Shown here one piece after another: positions 15,377 through 24,626 of a DNA stretch of 64,000 nt. Numbering within the stretch: the stretch's first letter is position 1; each line of letters starts with the position of its first letter. Below the pieces are notes generated by a model. That model was not told the DNA's origin. It did not search any database and worked only from the letters and a program-made list of their open reading frames with translations. A program made the position numbers and the translations under genes. The stretch comes from Pseudomonas sp. B21-023 (GTDB lineage Bacteria > Pseudomonadota > Gammaproteobacteria > Pseudomonadales > Pseudomonadaceae), in contig NZ_CP087190.1 in the NCBI RefSeq assembly GCF_024749165.1, forward strand, positions 3,755,501-3,819,500, written 5' to 3'.

Positions 15377-18300
15377 TCAGCCGTCGATATGCCCCTCGAC
15401 CGTCAGCGGCCCGACCTTCAGCTTGCCGTCATCCAGCGACACGCTGGGCAGGCCGGCGTCAGGCAGCTTGGGCAGGTCGAGGGTGGCCTTGACCTGGTAA
15501 CCGAGTGGTTTCACCTCGGCCCCGACCGTGTTCCCGCCCTGCTCCACGCCCTTGACCTGCAGCCCCAGCTCGCGCTGCGCCGCTATCTGCGACGTTTCCT
15601 GGACCCCGGCCTTGCGCACGAACTCGCCCTGCGCGTTGAACGACGGCGTGTAGCCGAAGGCGGGCTTGGCTTCGCCCTCCTTGGCCTCGCCCGGTTTGCC
15701 GACAAGGCCGGCGCCCAGGTCGAGACGCACCGAGGTGGTGGTGTCCTGACGCTCCTGGATGCTGAGCCCGCCGGCGAGCTTGCCGCCGATGTGCGGGCCT
15801 TCGACACGGGCACCGCTCAGTTGCGCCGCGCCCGTGCTGTTCAACGCCACCGTGTCGGCGGCGATCCGGCTGTTCTGCTGGGTGGTGCCCTGCAGATGGT
15901 CCACGTGCACCTTGCCGCCGAGGTCGAAGTCATGGGACGCAGTGGCCTGCTGGCCGGCGTCGGCCGGGGTATTGCGGCTCAGGTTGCCGCCGGCCTTCAG
16001 CTCGACGCCCCAGTTGTTGCGGCCCTGGGTGGACTGCGCCGACTCCAGCGCCAGGCCACCCTCGCCTGCGCCGACGTTGACGCCCGCAGCAGCGACCTGC
16101 GTGCCCTGCAGATGCACCGACTGGCCGGCCAGGTCCACATTGGCGTGGCTGTTCAGCTGGCCGCCGCTCAGGGTCTGCGAGCGTTCGTTGGTCTGGCCCA
16201 CATTGAAGTTGCCGCCCAGCTTGCCGCTCAGGTCGCGGCCCTGCTCGCCGGTGGCTACCTTGCCGCCGAGGTTGAGACCGCCGCCCAGGTGGCTGCCGCT
16301 GACAGTCCGGGTGTCGCTGGCGGCCTGCAGGTCAAGAGCGCCACCGGCCTTGAGTTCGACCGGGCCCGTCGCGTCAATGCGCGTACCTTGCAAGGTCTGG
16401 TCGCCACCGCTGCCCAGCCGCACCGGGCCGCTGCCGCTGATGCTCGCCACCTGGGCCTTGCTGTCGGCACTGTGTTCGCCGGCATGATCGAGTTGCAACC
16501 CTGCGCCCAGGTCGACCTTGTCACCCACCGGCAAGGTGCCCACGGTCAGCGAGCCGCTGCCACCGAGGCTGCTGGTGTCGCGACGCTCATGGTTGCTGGC
16601 CTGCTCCAGGGCCAGCTTGCCGCCAGTGTTGACGGCCACCGCGCCCTGGCCACCGTCGAGGCGGCTGCCTTCGAAGCGGGCATCGCCGCCGACCTGGATG
16701 TTCAGGCCCTGATTGCCAGTGAAGGTGCCGACCACGGCAGTGGAACGGTCTTCGGCCAGGCGCTTGCTCCCCCCCGAACCACTGGCGGTCACATTCAGGT
16801 CCTCGCCGGTCTTGGTGTAGACCCGGGCGGATACATCGGCATTCACCTGATGTTCGCTGCGGCTGTGGGTGTTGCTGGCCGCATCGGCCTGCAACGTGCC
16901 GGCCTTGACGTTCAGCGCGCCGCCGTTGGCGTTGTACTGGGTGCCCTGATCCTTCAGCGCACCGGCCACGTCCAGCTGGACGCCCTGGCCGTTGAACTGG
17001 CTGACCACCGCGGTGCCGGTCTGCTCGCCCTGCTGCTGGCTGGCATGGCCCACGGCCAGGTCGACGCCCAGGTTCGGCGTGCCTAGCTTGCCCAGGGCTT
17101 CGGTCAGCGAGGTCTTGCCGGCAAGCACGTCCTTGACATCGCCCAGCGGCAGCTTGCCGTCGAGCGCGTCTTTCACCGACACCTTGCCGTCCACCACATC
17201 CTTGACCACCCCGGCGATCGGCCGGGCGATGTCCTTGTATTCGACATTGACGCCGACATCCGCCGTCCAGTTGCTCTGCTGGTGGCTGCTGCTGGTGGTG
17301 TCGCGAGCCGCGCGGTTGTCCACCTGGTTGGCGCTGACGCTCAGGGTGCCGGCGCTGTTGACCTGGGCGCCTTCGCTGGCCAGGGTGTCGGCCTTGATGG
17401 TCAAGCTGCCGGCGCTGTCGAGGCCGGTGGTCTTGGCAGTGCTACTGCTCGCGGCGTCCTGCTGGGTGCCATGGGCGAAGTCGACCCCGGCGCCGGCACG
17501 GTCGAGGCCGGCGGTGAGGTAGACGCCACCCCCGGTGTGGCTGCTGTCGCGGGACTCGCTGCGGCTGTCCTGCTCGGCCAGCAACAACACCTGCTTGCCG
17601 GCCAGGGTAGTGTCGCCGGCGGTGGACTTCACCGCTGCGCCCTTGACGGTCAGGTCAGCGCCGGCGGTCAGCTGAACCTCGCTGCCGCTGAGGCTGGAAC
17701 CCTGCTGGCTGACCTGGCTGCCAGTGGCGCTCTGGCGATCGCTCGCATAGCCGACGCCGGCCCGATACTGCCCCGAGCCCGGCGCGGTCTCTTTGGCCGA
17801 GGCCACGAAACCACGGTTGCTGCTGGCGCTGCCGTGCTCGCGGGTGTCCTGGGCCGAGGCGACCTTCAGGTCGCCCGCCGCGTCAGCGCTCAACGCGCCG
17901 GTGGCCTTGACCGTGGAGCCGACCACCTCGATGCCTTCGGCGCTGTTCAGGCCAACGCTGCCACCGGCCACCAGCTCGCTGCGCACGGCGGTGCTTTCCC
18001 GGCTGTTCTGCTTGGCTTCGTTGTGGCTGACGCCGAAGAACTTGCTCTGCTGGTTCTGGCTGTCGCGCTGGTCGGTGCGCGAGGCGTTGCTGATCTGCAC
18101 CTGTTTGCCGGCGATGCGGATGTCCTGGCCGCTGGTCAGCTGGGCACCTTCGGCCAGCACCGAAGCCTTGGCCCGCAGTTCGATATCGCCGCCCTTGAGC
18201 TGGCTGGTGACGCTGCGCTGGGTTTCGCTGCGGTTGTCCCAGTCGGCCTTCCAGAAGCCCTTGGTGTGCTTGCCCTGGTCGCTGTTGACCTGGCGTTCGG

Positions 18301-19597
18301 TGGCAGCGGTCAGGCGCAGGTCGCCACCGCTGTTCAGGCTCAGTTGGCCGGGCGCCTCGATGCTGGCGGCATTGACGGTGACATCCTGGCCGGCATTCGC
18401 CCGAGCATCACGCTGGGCCACGACCTGCACCCCATGCTCGCGGGTATCGCTGTCAGTCTGGGTGCGCTGGTAGGTTTCCCAATCGATGCCCAGTGCGCCG
18501 CTGCGCCAGTTCTCGCGTTTTTCCTGGAGCTTGCGGCTTTGCACGGTGCTCAGGGTGAGGTTGCGCCCGGCGTCGAGCTTGACGTCGCGCCCGGCCACGT
18601 CGGCGGCGGCCAGGGTCAGGTCCTGGGCACCATGCAGTTGCACATCGCCCTGGCTGCTGCGCACGCCCGCACGGGTCGCTTGCAGCGAGTCGGCCACGGC
18701 GGCGCCGCTGATATTCAGGTTACCCGCCGAGTCGATGCGCACGCCGTCGCGGCCTTCGATCTGCCCTGGCCCGACCCGCACCCCGGCACCCTGCGCGGTG
18801 CTGACGATATTGATGCGCCCGGCCTGCATCGCGCCGAACAGGCTGGCGTCGATACGCTGCTCGCCGCTGGCCGCGCCCCCGTCGAGCACCTTGACCTGGC
18901 CGCTGGCGTAGTCCACCTGGTTGCGCCCCACGGTAAGGTTGAGCTGGTCCCGGGCATCCAGTCGGCCCTGGCTGTCGATGCGCGGGGCGATCAGGTTGAC
19001 CGAACCGCCGTCGTTGCGCAGGCCGGCGCCCTGCACCTGCAACTGGCCGTTGGCGTCCTGGGTGCCCAGGGCCTTGAGCCGGCCCGCCTCCAGCTCGGGC
19101 CGGCCCACCACCAGGCTGGCGTTGGGCGCGTTGATGAAGCTGGCACCATTGACCGAGATGCCGTTGGGGTTGGCCAACACATAGTCGGCGGCACGGCCGA
19201 AGATTTCCTGGGCGCCATTGATGGCGGAGGCATTGCGGCTGACCACTTCATTGAGGATCACGCTCGCCGCCTGGCCCTGGAACTGCGGGTTGGCCGCCAG
19301 CTCGCCGGCCAGCTGCGAGTGCCCGGCCTGCAGGGCGTTGTTCAGTACCAGGCCCTGGCGGTCGACGTTGTAGTCGAGGAACTGGTTATGCGACAGGCCC
19401 GCGCCGTTGGGGGCGACGATATTGACGATGGGCACGCCGCCCTGGGTCTGCAGTTGCGCCGTGCCCCCGGGCCCGGGGGCGACTACCACGCCGCCAGCCA
19501 GCGCCTGGGGCAGGCTGGTGGCCAGCAGCAGGCTGGCGATCGCCCAGCGCAGCTTGCCTTGCGGGGACAAATGGAAGGTAAAGGGGGTCTTGGGCAT
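15377..19597 (-). CDS. Filamentous-haemagglutinin-type TpsA exoprotein
   Basis: A 1406-residue protein secreted to the surface by two-partner secretion. Residues ~1-35 are a signal peptide; ~36-290 form the TPS secretion domain with NPNGI at 143-147 and the NPQFQG...ASVILNEV block. The rest is beta-helical repeat sequence (haemagglutinin/HecA type, rich in Gly, Ser, Asp, Gln). It ends in VEGHIDG with no VENN motif, polymorphic toxin or following immunity gene, so it is more likely an adhesin than a contact-dependent inhibition protein. GGAG seven to nine bases before the ATG supports the start. It follows its transporter gene by 38 bases. Confidence 0.92.
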   Translation of the reverse strand: MPKTPFTFHLSPQGKLRWAIASLLLATSLPQALAGGVVVAPGPGGTAQLQTQGGVPIVNIVAPNGAGLSHNQFLDYNVDRQGLVLNNALQAGHSQLAGELAANPQFQGQAASVILNEVVSRNASAINGAQEIFGRAADYVLANPNGISVNGASFINAPNASLVVGRPELEAGRLKALGTQDANGQLQVQGAGLRNDGGSVNLIAPRIDSQGRLDARDQLNLTVGRNQVDYASGQVKVLDGGAASGEQRIDASLFGAMQAGRINIVSTAQGAGVRVGPGQIEGRDGVRIDSAGNLNISGAAVADSLQATRAGVRSSQGDVQLHGAQDLTLAAADVAGRDVKLDAGRNLTLSTVQSRKLQEKRENWRSGALGIDWETYQRTQTDSDTREHGVQVVAQRDARANAGQDVTVNAASIEAPGQLSLNSGGDLRLTAATERQVNSDQGKHTKGFWKADWDNRSETQRSVTSQLKGGDIELRAKASVLAEGAQLTSGQDIRIAGKQVQISNASRTDQRDSQNQQSKFFGVSHNEAKQNSRESTAVRSELVAGGSVGLNSAEGIEVVGSTVKATGALSADAAGDLKVASAQDTREHGSASSNRGFVASAKETAPGSGQYRAGVGYASDRQSATGSQVSQQGSSLSGSEVQLTAGADLTVKGAAVKSTAGDTTLAGKQVLLLAEQDSRSESRDSSHTGGGVYLTAGLDRAGAGVDFAHGTQQDAASSSTAKTTGLDSAGSLTIKADTLASEGAQVNSAGTLSVSANQVDNRAARDTTSSSHQQSNWTADVGVNVEYKDIARPIAGVVKDVVDGKVSVKDALDGKLPLGDVKDVLAGKTSLTEALGKLGTPNLGVDLAVGHASQQQGEQTGTAVVSQFNGQGVQLDVAGALKDQGTQYNANGGALNVKAGTLQADAASNTHSRSEHQVNADVSARVYTKTGEDLNVTASGSGGSKRLAEDRSTAVVGTFTGNQGLNIQVGGDARFEGSRLDGGQGAVAVNTGGKLALEQASNHERRDTSSLGGSGSLTVGTLPVGDKVDLGAGLQLDHAGEHSADSKAQVASISGSGPVRLGSGGDQTLQGTRIDATGPVELKAGGALDLQAASDTRTVSGSHLGGGLNLGGKVATGEQGRDLSGKLGGNFNVGQTNERSQTLSGGQLNSHANVDLAGQSVHLQGTQVAAAGVNVGAGEGGLALESAQSTQGRNNWGVELKAGGNLSRNTPADAGQQATASHDFDLGGKVHVDHLQGTTQQNSRIAADTVALNSTGAAQLSGARVEGPHIGGKLAGGLSIQERQDTTTSVRLDLGAGLVGKPGEAKEGEAKPAFGYTPSFNAQGEFVRKAGVQETSQIAAQRELGLQVKGVEQGGNTVGAEVKPLGYQVKATLDLPKLPDAGLPSVSLDDGKLKVGPLTVEGHIDG

Positions 19598-19635
19598 AGG
19601 TCACTCTCCATGTAGGTACTGCTAAATCGGTGCGC

Positions 19636-21345
19636 TCAGATCTGCACGGCGGCCCTGAACAGCCAGACTTCAGGCTCGCGCTGGTAACCGCGGGGAGTGT
19701 TGAGGCTGCGCTGGTAGTCGATGTCCAGCTGCAGCGCCTTCCAGCCCAGGTTCACGCCCAGGCTCGCGCCGCTCAGGCGCTGGCTGGCGGCGCCGTGGTC
19801 GGCCTTGATCCAGCCGTGGTCCAGGCCCAGCCGTGGGGTGACGCTCAACGGCCCCTGCGCCCGCAACGGCAGGCGGAGGGTGTTGCGCCATACCGCCCCA
19901 CTGGCCCCGGACAGGCTGCTGATGCGGTAGCCGCGCACGGCCGAATCGTCGGTGCCGAGCAACTGCTCGATGGCCGGCAGCGGGTCGGGGCTGTACTGCA
20001 GGTTGAGCTGGCTCTGCCACTGCCAGGCCTGACCCAGCAGCTGGCCATTGCGCCACTGGCTGAGCCCGGCGCGGTACTTGTGGAACTGCGCCCTGGGCAG
20101 GTCGGGCACCGGGCGATCGGCGTCATCGTCGGCACCGAACCAATGCAGCCCCTGGGCATAGTTGAGGTCCAGGTTCCACACCGCGTGGTCGAGCCAGAAC
20201 AGGTTGAGCCCGGCCTCGGCCACGGTCAGCGTCGGGCTCTGCACGTCCAGGCGCACCTTGGCGAACTCGCTGTCGACATCCTTGTGCGCCAGTTGCAGGC
20301 TGGCGCTCAGTTGATGGCGCTGGTCGCGCCACAGCACGCGCTCGCCGCGCAGGCTGAGCTGGTCGGTGATGCCGCGGCTATGCAAGGTCAGCGTGCTGAG
20401 CTTGACCGGCGAGCGGTACTCGGCATGGCTGGCGAACAGGCTGAAGGTCCAGTAGCCATAGGGGATCGCGTAGTACAGGCTGGCGTTGCGGCTGTAACGG
20501 TCGCCCTGGTTGAGGGTATCGCTGGCCGACAGGCTGAGCAGGTCGTTGAGTGCCAGCGGGTTGTCCAGGCCCAGGCTGAGCACGCGACGGTCGCGCCCGG
20601 TGCTGGCGCTGCCGAGGTTGTCCAGGCCCAGGCCCACGGCCACCCGTGGCTGGCCGGCGCTGCGCGGGCGCAGGATGATCCGCGAGGCGCCCGGCTGGCT
20701 GCCGGGGGCGATGTCGGCGGTCAGGTCGACCGAGCGCAGGCGGTTGAGCTGGTCCAGGCCCTGCTCCAGGTCACGCAGGTTCAGCGGCTCGCCGAGCATG
20801 CCGGGGAAGGCCCCGGCCAGCGACACCGGCAGGCGCTGGTCGGCCAGTTCGATGGCCTCCAGGTAGCCCTCGTCCACCAGGATGTCCAGCGACTGCCCGG
20901 CTGCCGGGGCGCTGCTCAGGTAGGGCCGGCTGGCGATATAGCCCTTTTCCAGGTACAGCGCGGTGATACTCGCCAGCAGCTGGTTGATCTGCCCCACGCC
21001 CATGCACGCCGCCACCAGCGGATCGATGCGCGCATCGAGGGTGGCACGGTCGATCAGGGTGACGCCGCCCACCCGCACCCCGGCCAGCGGCCAGCAGTGC
21101 GTATCCGGAGCCGCGGCCTGAGGGACCTGCGCGGATGTATCGGGCCCTGTGAACGCACCGCGCTGCAGTTGGCGGCGGCGTTGTTCCAGTTGCAGTTGCT
21201 GCAGGTCCTGTTGTTGCTGTTGCTGTTGGCGCAACACTTCCTGGCCAGGCACGAACGTCTCAGCCCGCACGTTGCCCAGGGACAGGCAAGTCAATACGAC
21301 ACACAGCGATACGCGGCGGCAATCAATAGCAGACAGGTACGACAT
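19636..21345 (-). CDS. TpsB outer-membrane transporter (FhaC/ShlB/HecB family)
   Basis: Forms the outer-membrane pore that secretes the TpsA exoprotein encoded next. The 569-residue protein has a signal peptide ending near VRAE, a Gln-rich linker helix (residues ~40-65), two POTRA-like domains (~85-230) and a 16-stranded barrel. The family's barrel-plug motif VRGYR is present in DSAVRGYRISSL. The ATG at 21345 gives a typical signal peptide; an in-frame ATG nine codons upstream adds nothing. It is the first gene of the two-gene operon. Confidence 0.92.
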   Translation of the reverse strand: MSYLSAIDCRRVSLCVVLTCLSLGNVRAETFVPGQEVLRQQQQQQQDLQQLQLEQRRRQLQRGAFTGPDTSAQVPQAAAPDTHCWPLAGVRVGGVTLIDRATLDARIDPLVAACMGVGQINQLLASITALYLEKGYIASRPYLSSAPAAGQSLDILVDEGYLEAIELADQRLPVSLAGAFPGMLGEPLNLRDLEQGLDQLNRLRSVDLTADIAPGSQPGASRIILRPRSAGQPRVAVGLGLDNLGSASTGRDRRVLSLGLDNPLALNDLLSLSASDTLNQGDRYSRNASLYYAIPYGYWTFSLFASHAEYRSPVKLSTLTLHSRGITDQLSLRGERVLWRDQRHQLSASLQLAHKDVDSEFAKVRLDVQSPTLTVAEAGLNLFWLDHAVWNLDLNYAQGLHWFGADDDADRPVPDLPRAQFHKYRAGLSQWRNGQLLGQAWQWQSQLNLQYSPDPLPAIEQLLGTDDSAVRGYRISSLSGASGAVWRNTLRLPLRAQGPLSVTPRLGLDHGWIKADHGAASQRLSGASLGVNLGWKALQLDIDYQRSLNTPRGYQREPEVWLFRAAVQI

Positions 21346-21891
21346 ACAACACCCATTCGCAGGCAAAGGCACAGCGAGAATCGCAGCACTTGGAACTTCC
21401 CGGCACGGTTACCGAGAGTTATCGGCACACGTGCAATAACTTTAGAAAGTTGAGCGTTATTCACTGAAACGCTCACGGAAAAGTTAATGACTGCCAATTA
21501 CCACCCGAAGCCTGGCATGACCACCTGGTCACCCGACACCCCGTATTGCAGAGGCTAGAGGGACTGACGCGCTAGATTGTCCAACAATCAAACTTGCCGA
21601 CTGTTTGAGCCAACGGTACTTCTAGACACGAGCGGGAGACACCGGACTTTAGTCGCATGCCGCCTACGCACAGCAACTTGGAAACACACAAGAGGATTCT
21701 ACCTCGGTGAAACGCGCCGAAACTAAGCCGAATAATTGGCCCGTGCGGCGACGGTTCGTGCTGAACTTTCGACTCTATTGAAGCGACTGCCCTCGAATGC
21801 ACTTGCAACTCGAGTACGCGTTAGAGGCCTGGTGTATGCTCGCGACATCACAGCCCACCGCACTGAAATGCCCCTCGACAAGGACAACAGC
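21346..21891. other. Intergenic promoter region between tpsB and the GNAT gene
   Basis: About 546 bases, more A/T-rich than the surroundings, between divergent genes. No open frame here has support. It must contain the promoters of tpsBA and of the acetyltransferase gene. The only clear element is the dyad at 21575-21589. Confidence 0.5.
21575..21589. promoter_or_regulatory. Short perfect dyad, possible operator
   Basis: GATTGT-CCA-ACAATC, a perfect 6-bp inverted repeat with a 3-base spacer, between tpsB and the GNAT gene. It resembles GntR-type operators of the TTGTnnnACAA kind, but no GntR gene is adjacent, so assignment is weak. Confidence 0.3.
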
Positions 21892-22350
21892 ATGCCCCGC
21901 CTGGACTGGCTTGAACACCACATGGCCCACAGCGATACCCTCGCCCAGTGGCTGCACCAACAGTTCCACTACGAGTACGCGGACGTGCCGCTTAGCGACT
22001 GGCAACGCGAGTTCGCCGAAGGCCAGCGCAACGGCCAATGGCGATGCCTGGTCGCCCTCGACGGCGACCGCCTGCTGGGCAGCGCCGCCCTGGCCAGCGA
22101 CGACCTGCCCGGGCGCAGCGACCTTGGTCCGTGGCTGGCCTGCGTGTTCGTCACCCCGCAAGCACGAGGGCAAGGCCTGGCGGAGCAACTGATCGAAGGC
22201 ATCTGCGACCATGCACGCAGCAGCGGAGTCTCCACGCTCTACCTGCACACCCACGACCAGAGCGCCTACTACGCCAAGCGTGGCTGGGCACCGCTGGAAC
22301 CCTTCGAGGCCTGGGGGCAGCAGCACTGGCTGATGTCACGCACGCTCTGA
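21892..22350 (+). CDS. GNAT-family N-acetyltransferase
   Basis: A 152-residue acetyl-CoA-dependent acyltransferase. The acetyl-CoA loop reads VFVTPQARGQGLAEQLI, followed by the C-terminal LYLHTHDQSAYYAKRGW region typical of GNAT enzymes. AAGGA lies about eight bases before the ATG at 21892; another in-frame ATG occurs eight codons upstream and cannot be excluded. Substrate unknown, cytoplasmic. A REP unit follows the stop. Confidence 0.85.
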   Translation: MPRLDWLEHHMAHSDTLAQWLHQQFHYEYADVPLSDWQREFAEGQRNGQWRCLVALDGDRLLGSAALASDDLPGRSDLGPWLACVFVTPQARGQGLAEQLIEGICDHARSSGVSTLYLHTHDQSAYYAKRGWAPLEPFEAWGQQHWLMSRTL

Positions 22351-22368
22351 TCGCTTGCCCGATGGCCT

Positions 22369-22392
22369 CTGTAGAAGCGGGCTTGCCCCGCG
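22369..22392. repeat. REP-type palindrome
   Basis: A single REP copy (GCGGGCTTGCCCCGCG core) downstream of the GNAT gene. Confidence 0.65.
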
Positions 22393-22519
22393 CCAGGGCC
22401 ATCCATGCCGCACACAAATGATCCAGTAGGGAATTATTTAGCGCGCCGTTGTATCTGACCCTAGGTACAAGGCTGGCCAAACCATGGCCATGCCCCCAAG
22501 CCTTCAAGGACAACGGCCC

Positions 22520-24022
22520 ATGAAATCACGCAGAAAACCCGTCAAGCCCATCGGCTTGAAGGACATCACCATCGTCGACGACGCCAAGATGCGCAAGGCC
22601 ATCACCGCCGCCGCCCTGGGCAACGCGATGGAATGGTTCGACTTTGGCGTCTACGGCTTCGTCGCCTATGCCCTGGGCAAGGTGTTCTTCCCCAACGCCA
22701 GCCCCGGCGTGCAGATGATCGCGGCGCTGGCCACCTTCTCCGTGCCCTTCCTGATCCGCCCGCTGGGCGGGCTGTTCTTCGGCGCCCTGGGCGACCGCTA
22801 CGGGCGCCAGAAAGTGCTGGCCGCGACCATCGTGATCATGTCCCTGAGCACCTTCGCCATCGGCCTGATCCCCTCCTACGCCAGCATCGGCATCTGGGCG
22901 CCGATCCTGCTGTTGCTGGCGAAGATGGCCCAGGGCTTCTCGGTGGGCGGTGAATACACCGGCGCCTCGATCTTCGTCGCCGAGTACGCCCCGGACCGCA
23001 AGCGCGGCTTCCTCGGCAGCTGGCTGGACTTCGGCTCGATCGCCGGCTTTGTCCTCGGCGCCGGCGTGGTGGTGCTGATCTCGACGCTCCTCGGCGAGGA
23101 ACAGTTCCTCGAATGGGGCTGGCGCCTGCCGTTCTTCCTGGCCCTGCCGCTGGGCCTGATCGGCCTGTACCTGCGCCACGCGCTGGAAGAAACCCCGGCC
23201 TTCCAGCAACACGTCGAAAAACTCGAGCAAGGTGACCGCGAAGGCCTGGCCAGCGGCCCGAAAGTTTCGTTCAAGGAGGTGGCGACCCAGCACTGGCGCA
23301 GCCTGCTGACCTGCATCGGCGTGGTGATCGCCACCAACGTCACCTACTACATGCTGCTCACCTACATGCCCAGCTACCTCTCGCACAACCTGCACTACAG
23401 CGAAGACCACGGCGTGCTGATCATCATCGCGATCATGGTCGGCATGCTGTTCGTGCAGCCGATCATCGGCCTGCTCAGCGACAAGTGGGGGCGCAAGCCG
23501 TTCATCATCATCGGCAGCGTCGGCCTGTTCGCCCTGGCGATCCCGGCGTTCATGCTGATCACCAGCGGCAAGCTGGCGGTGATCTTCGCCGGCCTGTTGA
23601 TCCTCGCCGTGCTGCTGAACTTCTTCATCGGCGTGATGGCCTCGACCCTGCCGGCGATGTTCCCCACGCATATCCGCTACAGCGCCCTGGCCAGCGCCTT
23701 CAACATCTCGGTGCTGATCGCCGGCCTGACCCCGACCCTCGCCGCCTGGCTGGTGGAAACCACCGACAACCTGTACATGCCGGCTTATTACCTGATGGTG
23801 ATCGCCGTGATCGGCCTGCTCACCGGCCTGACCATGAAGGAGACCGCCAACCGCCCGCTGCGCGGCGCCGCCCCGGCCGCCTCGGATATCGACGAAGCCC
23901 GCGAACTGCTGCAGGAGCACCACGACAATATCGAACAGAAGATCGAGGACATCGACGCGCAGATCGCCGAGCTGGAGGCCAAGCGCAAGACCCTGGCCCA
24001 GCAGCACCCGCGCATCGATTGA
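22520..24022 (+). CDS. proP: ProP-like proton/osmolyte symporter (MFS, metabolite:H+ family)
   Basis: Inner-membrane proton symporter for proline and glycine betaine in the ProP family. The 500-residue protein has 12 predicted membrane segments, the MHS signatures ALGNAMEWFDFGVYGFVAYALG near the N-terminus and GDRYGRQKVL in the first cytoplasmic loop, and LSDKWGRKP after segment 8. The C-terminus (about 455-500) is a charged coiled coil (IEQKIEDIDAQIAELEAKRK), the feature tied to osmosensing in ProP. The ATG at 22520 follows AAGGA. No partner genes are adjacent. Confidence 0.88.
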   Translation: MKSRRKPVKPIGLKDITIVDDAKMRKAITAAALGNAMEWFDFGVYGFVAYALGKVFFPNASPGVQMIAALATFSVPFLIRPLGGLFFGALGDRYGRQKVLAATIVIMSLSTFAIGLIPSYASIGIWAPILLLLAKMAQGFSVGGEYTGASIFVAEYAPDRKRGFLGSWLDFGSIAGFVLGAGVVVLISTLLGEEQFLEWGWRLPFFLALPLGLIGLYLRHALEETPAFQQHVEKLEQGDREGLASGPKVSFKEVATQHWRSLLTCIGVVIATNVTYYMLLTYMPSYLSHNLHYSEDHGVLIIIAIMVGMLFVQPIIGLLSDKWGRKPFIIIGSVGLFALAIPAFMLITSGKLAVIFAGLLILAVLLNFFIGVMASTLPAMFPTHIRYSALASAFNISVLIAGLTPTLAAWLVETTDNLYMPAYYLMVIAVIGLLTGLTMKETANRPLRGAAPAASDIDEARELLQEHHDNIEQKIEDIDAQIAELEAKRKTLAQQHPRID

Positions 24023-24170
24023 GGAGGCTTGCGCATTCCACCGGATTGCTTGCCTGATCCTCTGAACCTGCGGGGTGCATCGATTGCGCAACGGGGCCAT
24101 GTGCTAGCGTTTCTGGATTGGGGAACAGCGTATTCCCCGCTTCCAGAACCGATGATCAGCAGGTGAGCCC

Positions 24171-24626
24171 ATGGAACTAAGAATCAACCAGCAGACCTAC
24201 CAGGTCGAGGCTGACGCCGACACGCCCTTGCTCTGGGTGATCCGCGATGACCTGGGCCTGACCGGCACCAAGTACGGTTGCGGCCTGGCCCAATGCGGCG
24301 CCTGCTCGGTGCTGGTGGACGGCAATGTGGTGCGCGCCTGCGTCACCCCGGTGGCCGGCGTGGTCGGTCGTGAAGTCACCACCATCGAGGCCATCGAAGC
24401 CGACGCCGTGGGCAAGCGAGTGGTCGCCGCCTGGGTCGAGCACCAGGTGGCCCAGTGCGGCTACTGCCAGTCCGGCCAGGTGATGGCGGCCACTGCGCTG
24501 CTCAAGCACACCCCCAAGCCCAGCACCGAACAGATCGACGCGGCCATGGTCAACCTGTGCCGTTGCGGCACCTACAACGCCATCCATGCCGCCGTGCACG
24601 AACTGGCCCAAGGGGAGAACGCCTGA
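24171..24626 (+). CDS. iorA: Isoquinoline 1-oxidoreductase-type small subunit, 2Fe-2S
   Basis: A 151-residue electron-transfer subunit with two [2Fe-2S] clusters, of the xanthine oxidase/aldehyde oxidase family. The N-terminal plant-type ferredoxin cluster is seen in KYGCGLAQCGACSVL with its fourth Cys in VRACVTP. The C-terminal alpha-helical cluster has CGYCQSGQ and NLCRCGTY. It passes electrons from the molybdenum site of the next subunit. The stop codon overlaps the iorB start (TGATG). The real substrate of this enzyme (N-heterocycle or aldehyde) is not known from sequence. Confidence 0.92.
   Translation: MELRINQQTYQVEADADTPLLWVIRDDLGLTGTKYGCGLAQCGACSVLVDGNVVRACVTPVAGVVGREVTTIEAIEADAVGKRVVAAWVEHQVAQCGYCQSGQVMAATALLKHTPKPSTEQIDAAMVNLCRCGTYNAIHAAVHELAQGENA

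Noticed and set aside
14040..15377. IS insertion disrupting tpsA
   Set aside because: The tpsA stop and its terminator are intact; the element lies beyond both.
15107..17086. Long plus-strand open frame opposite the haemagglutinin gene
   Set aside because: It is an antisense shadow of a repetitive GC-rich gene, with no ribosome binding site or recognisable domain; the minus strand encodes a clear TPS exoprotein.
17282..19615. 777-codon plus-strand open frame
   Set aside because: Also an antisense shadow of tpsA; its His/Ala/Gly-rich composition follows from the opposite strand.
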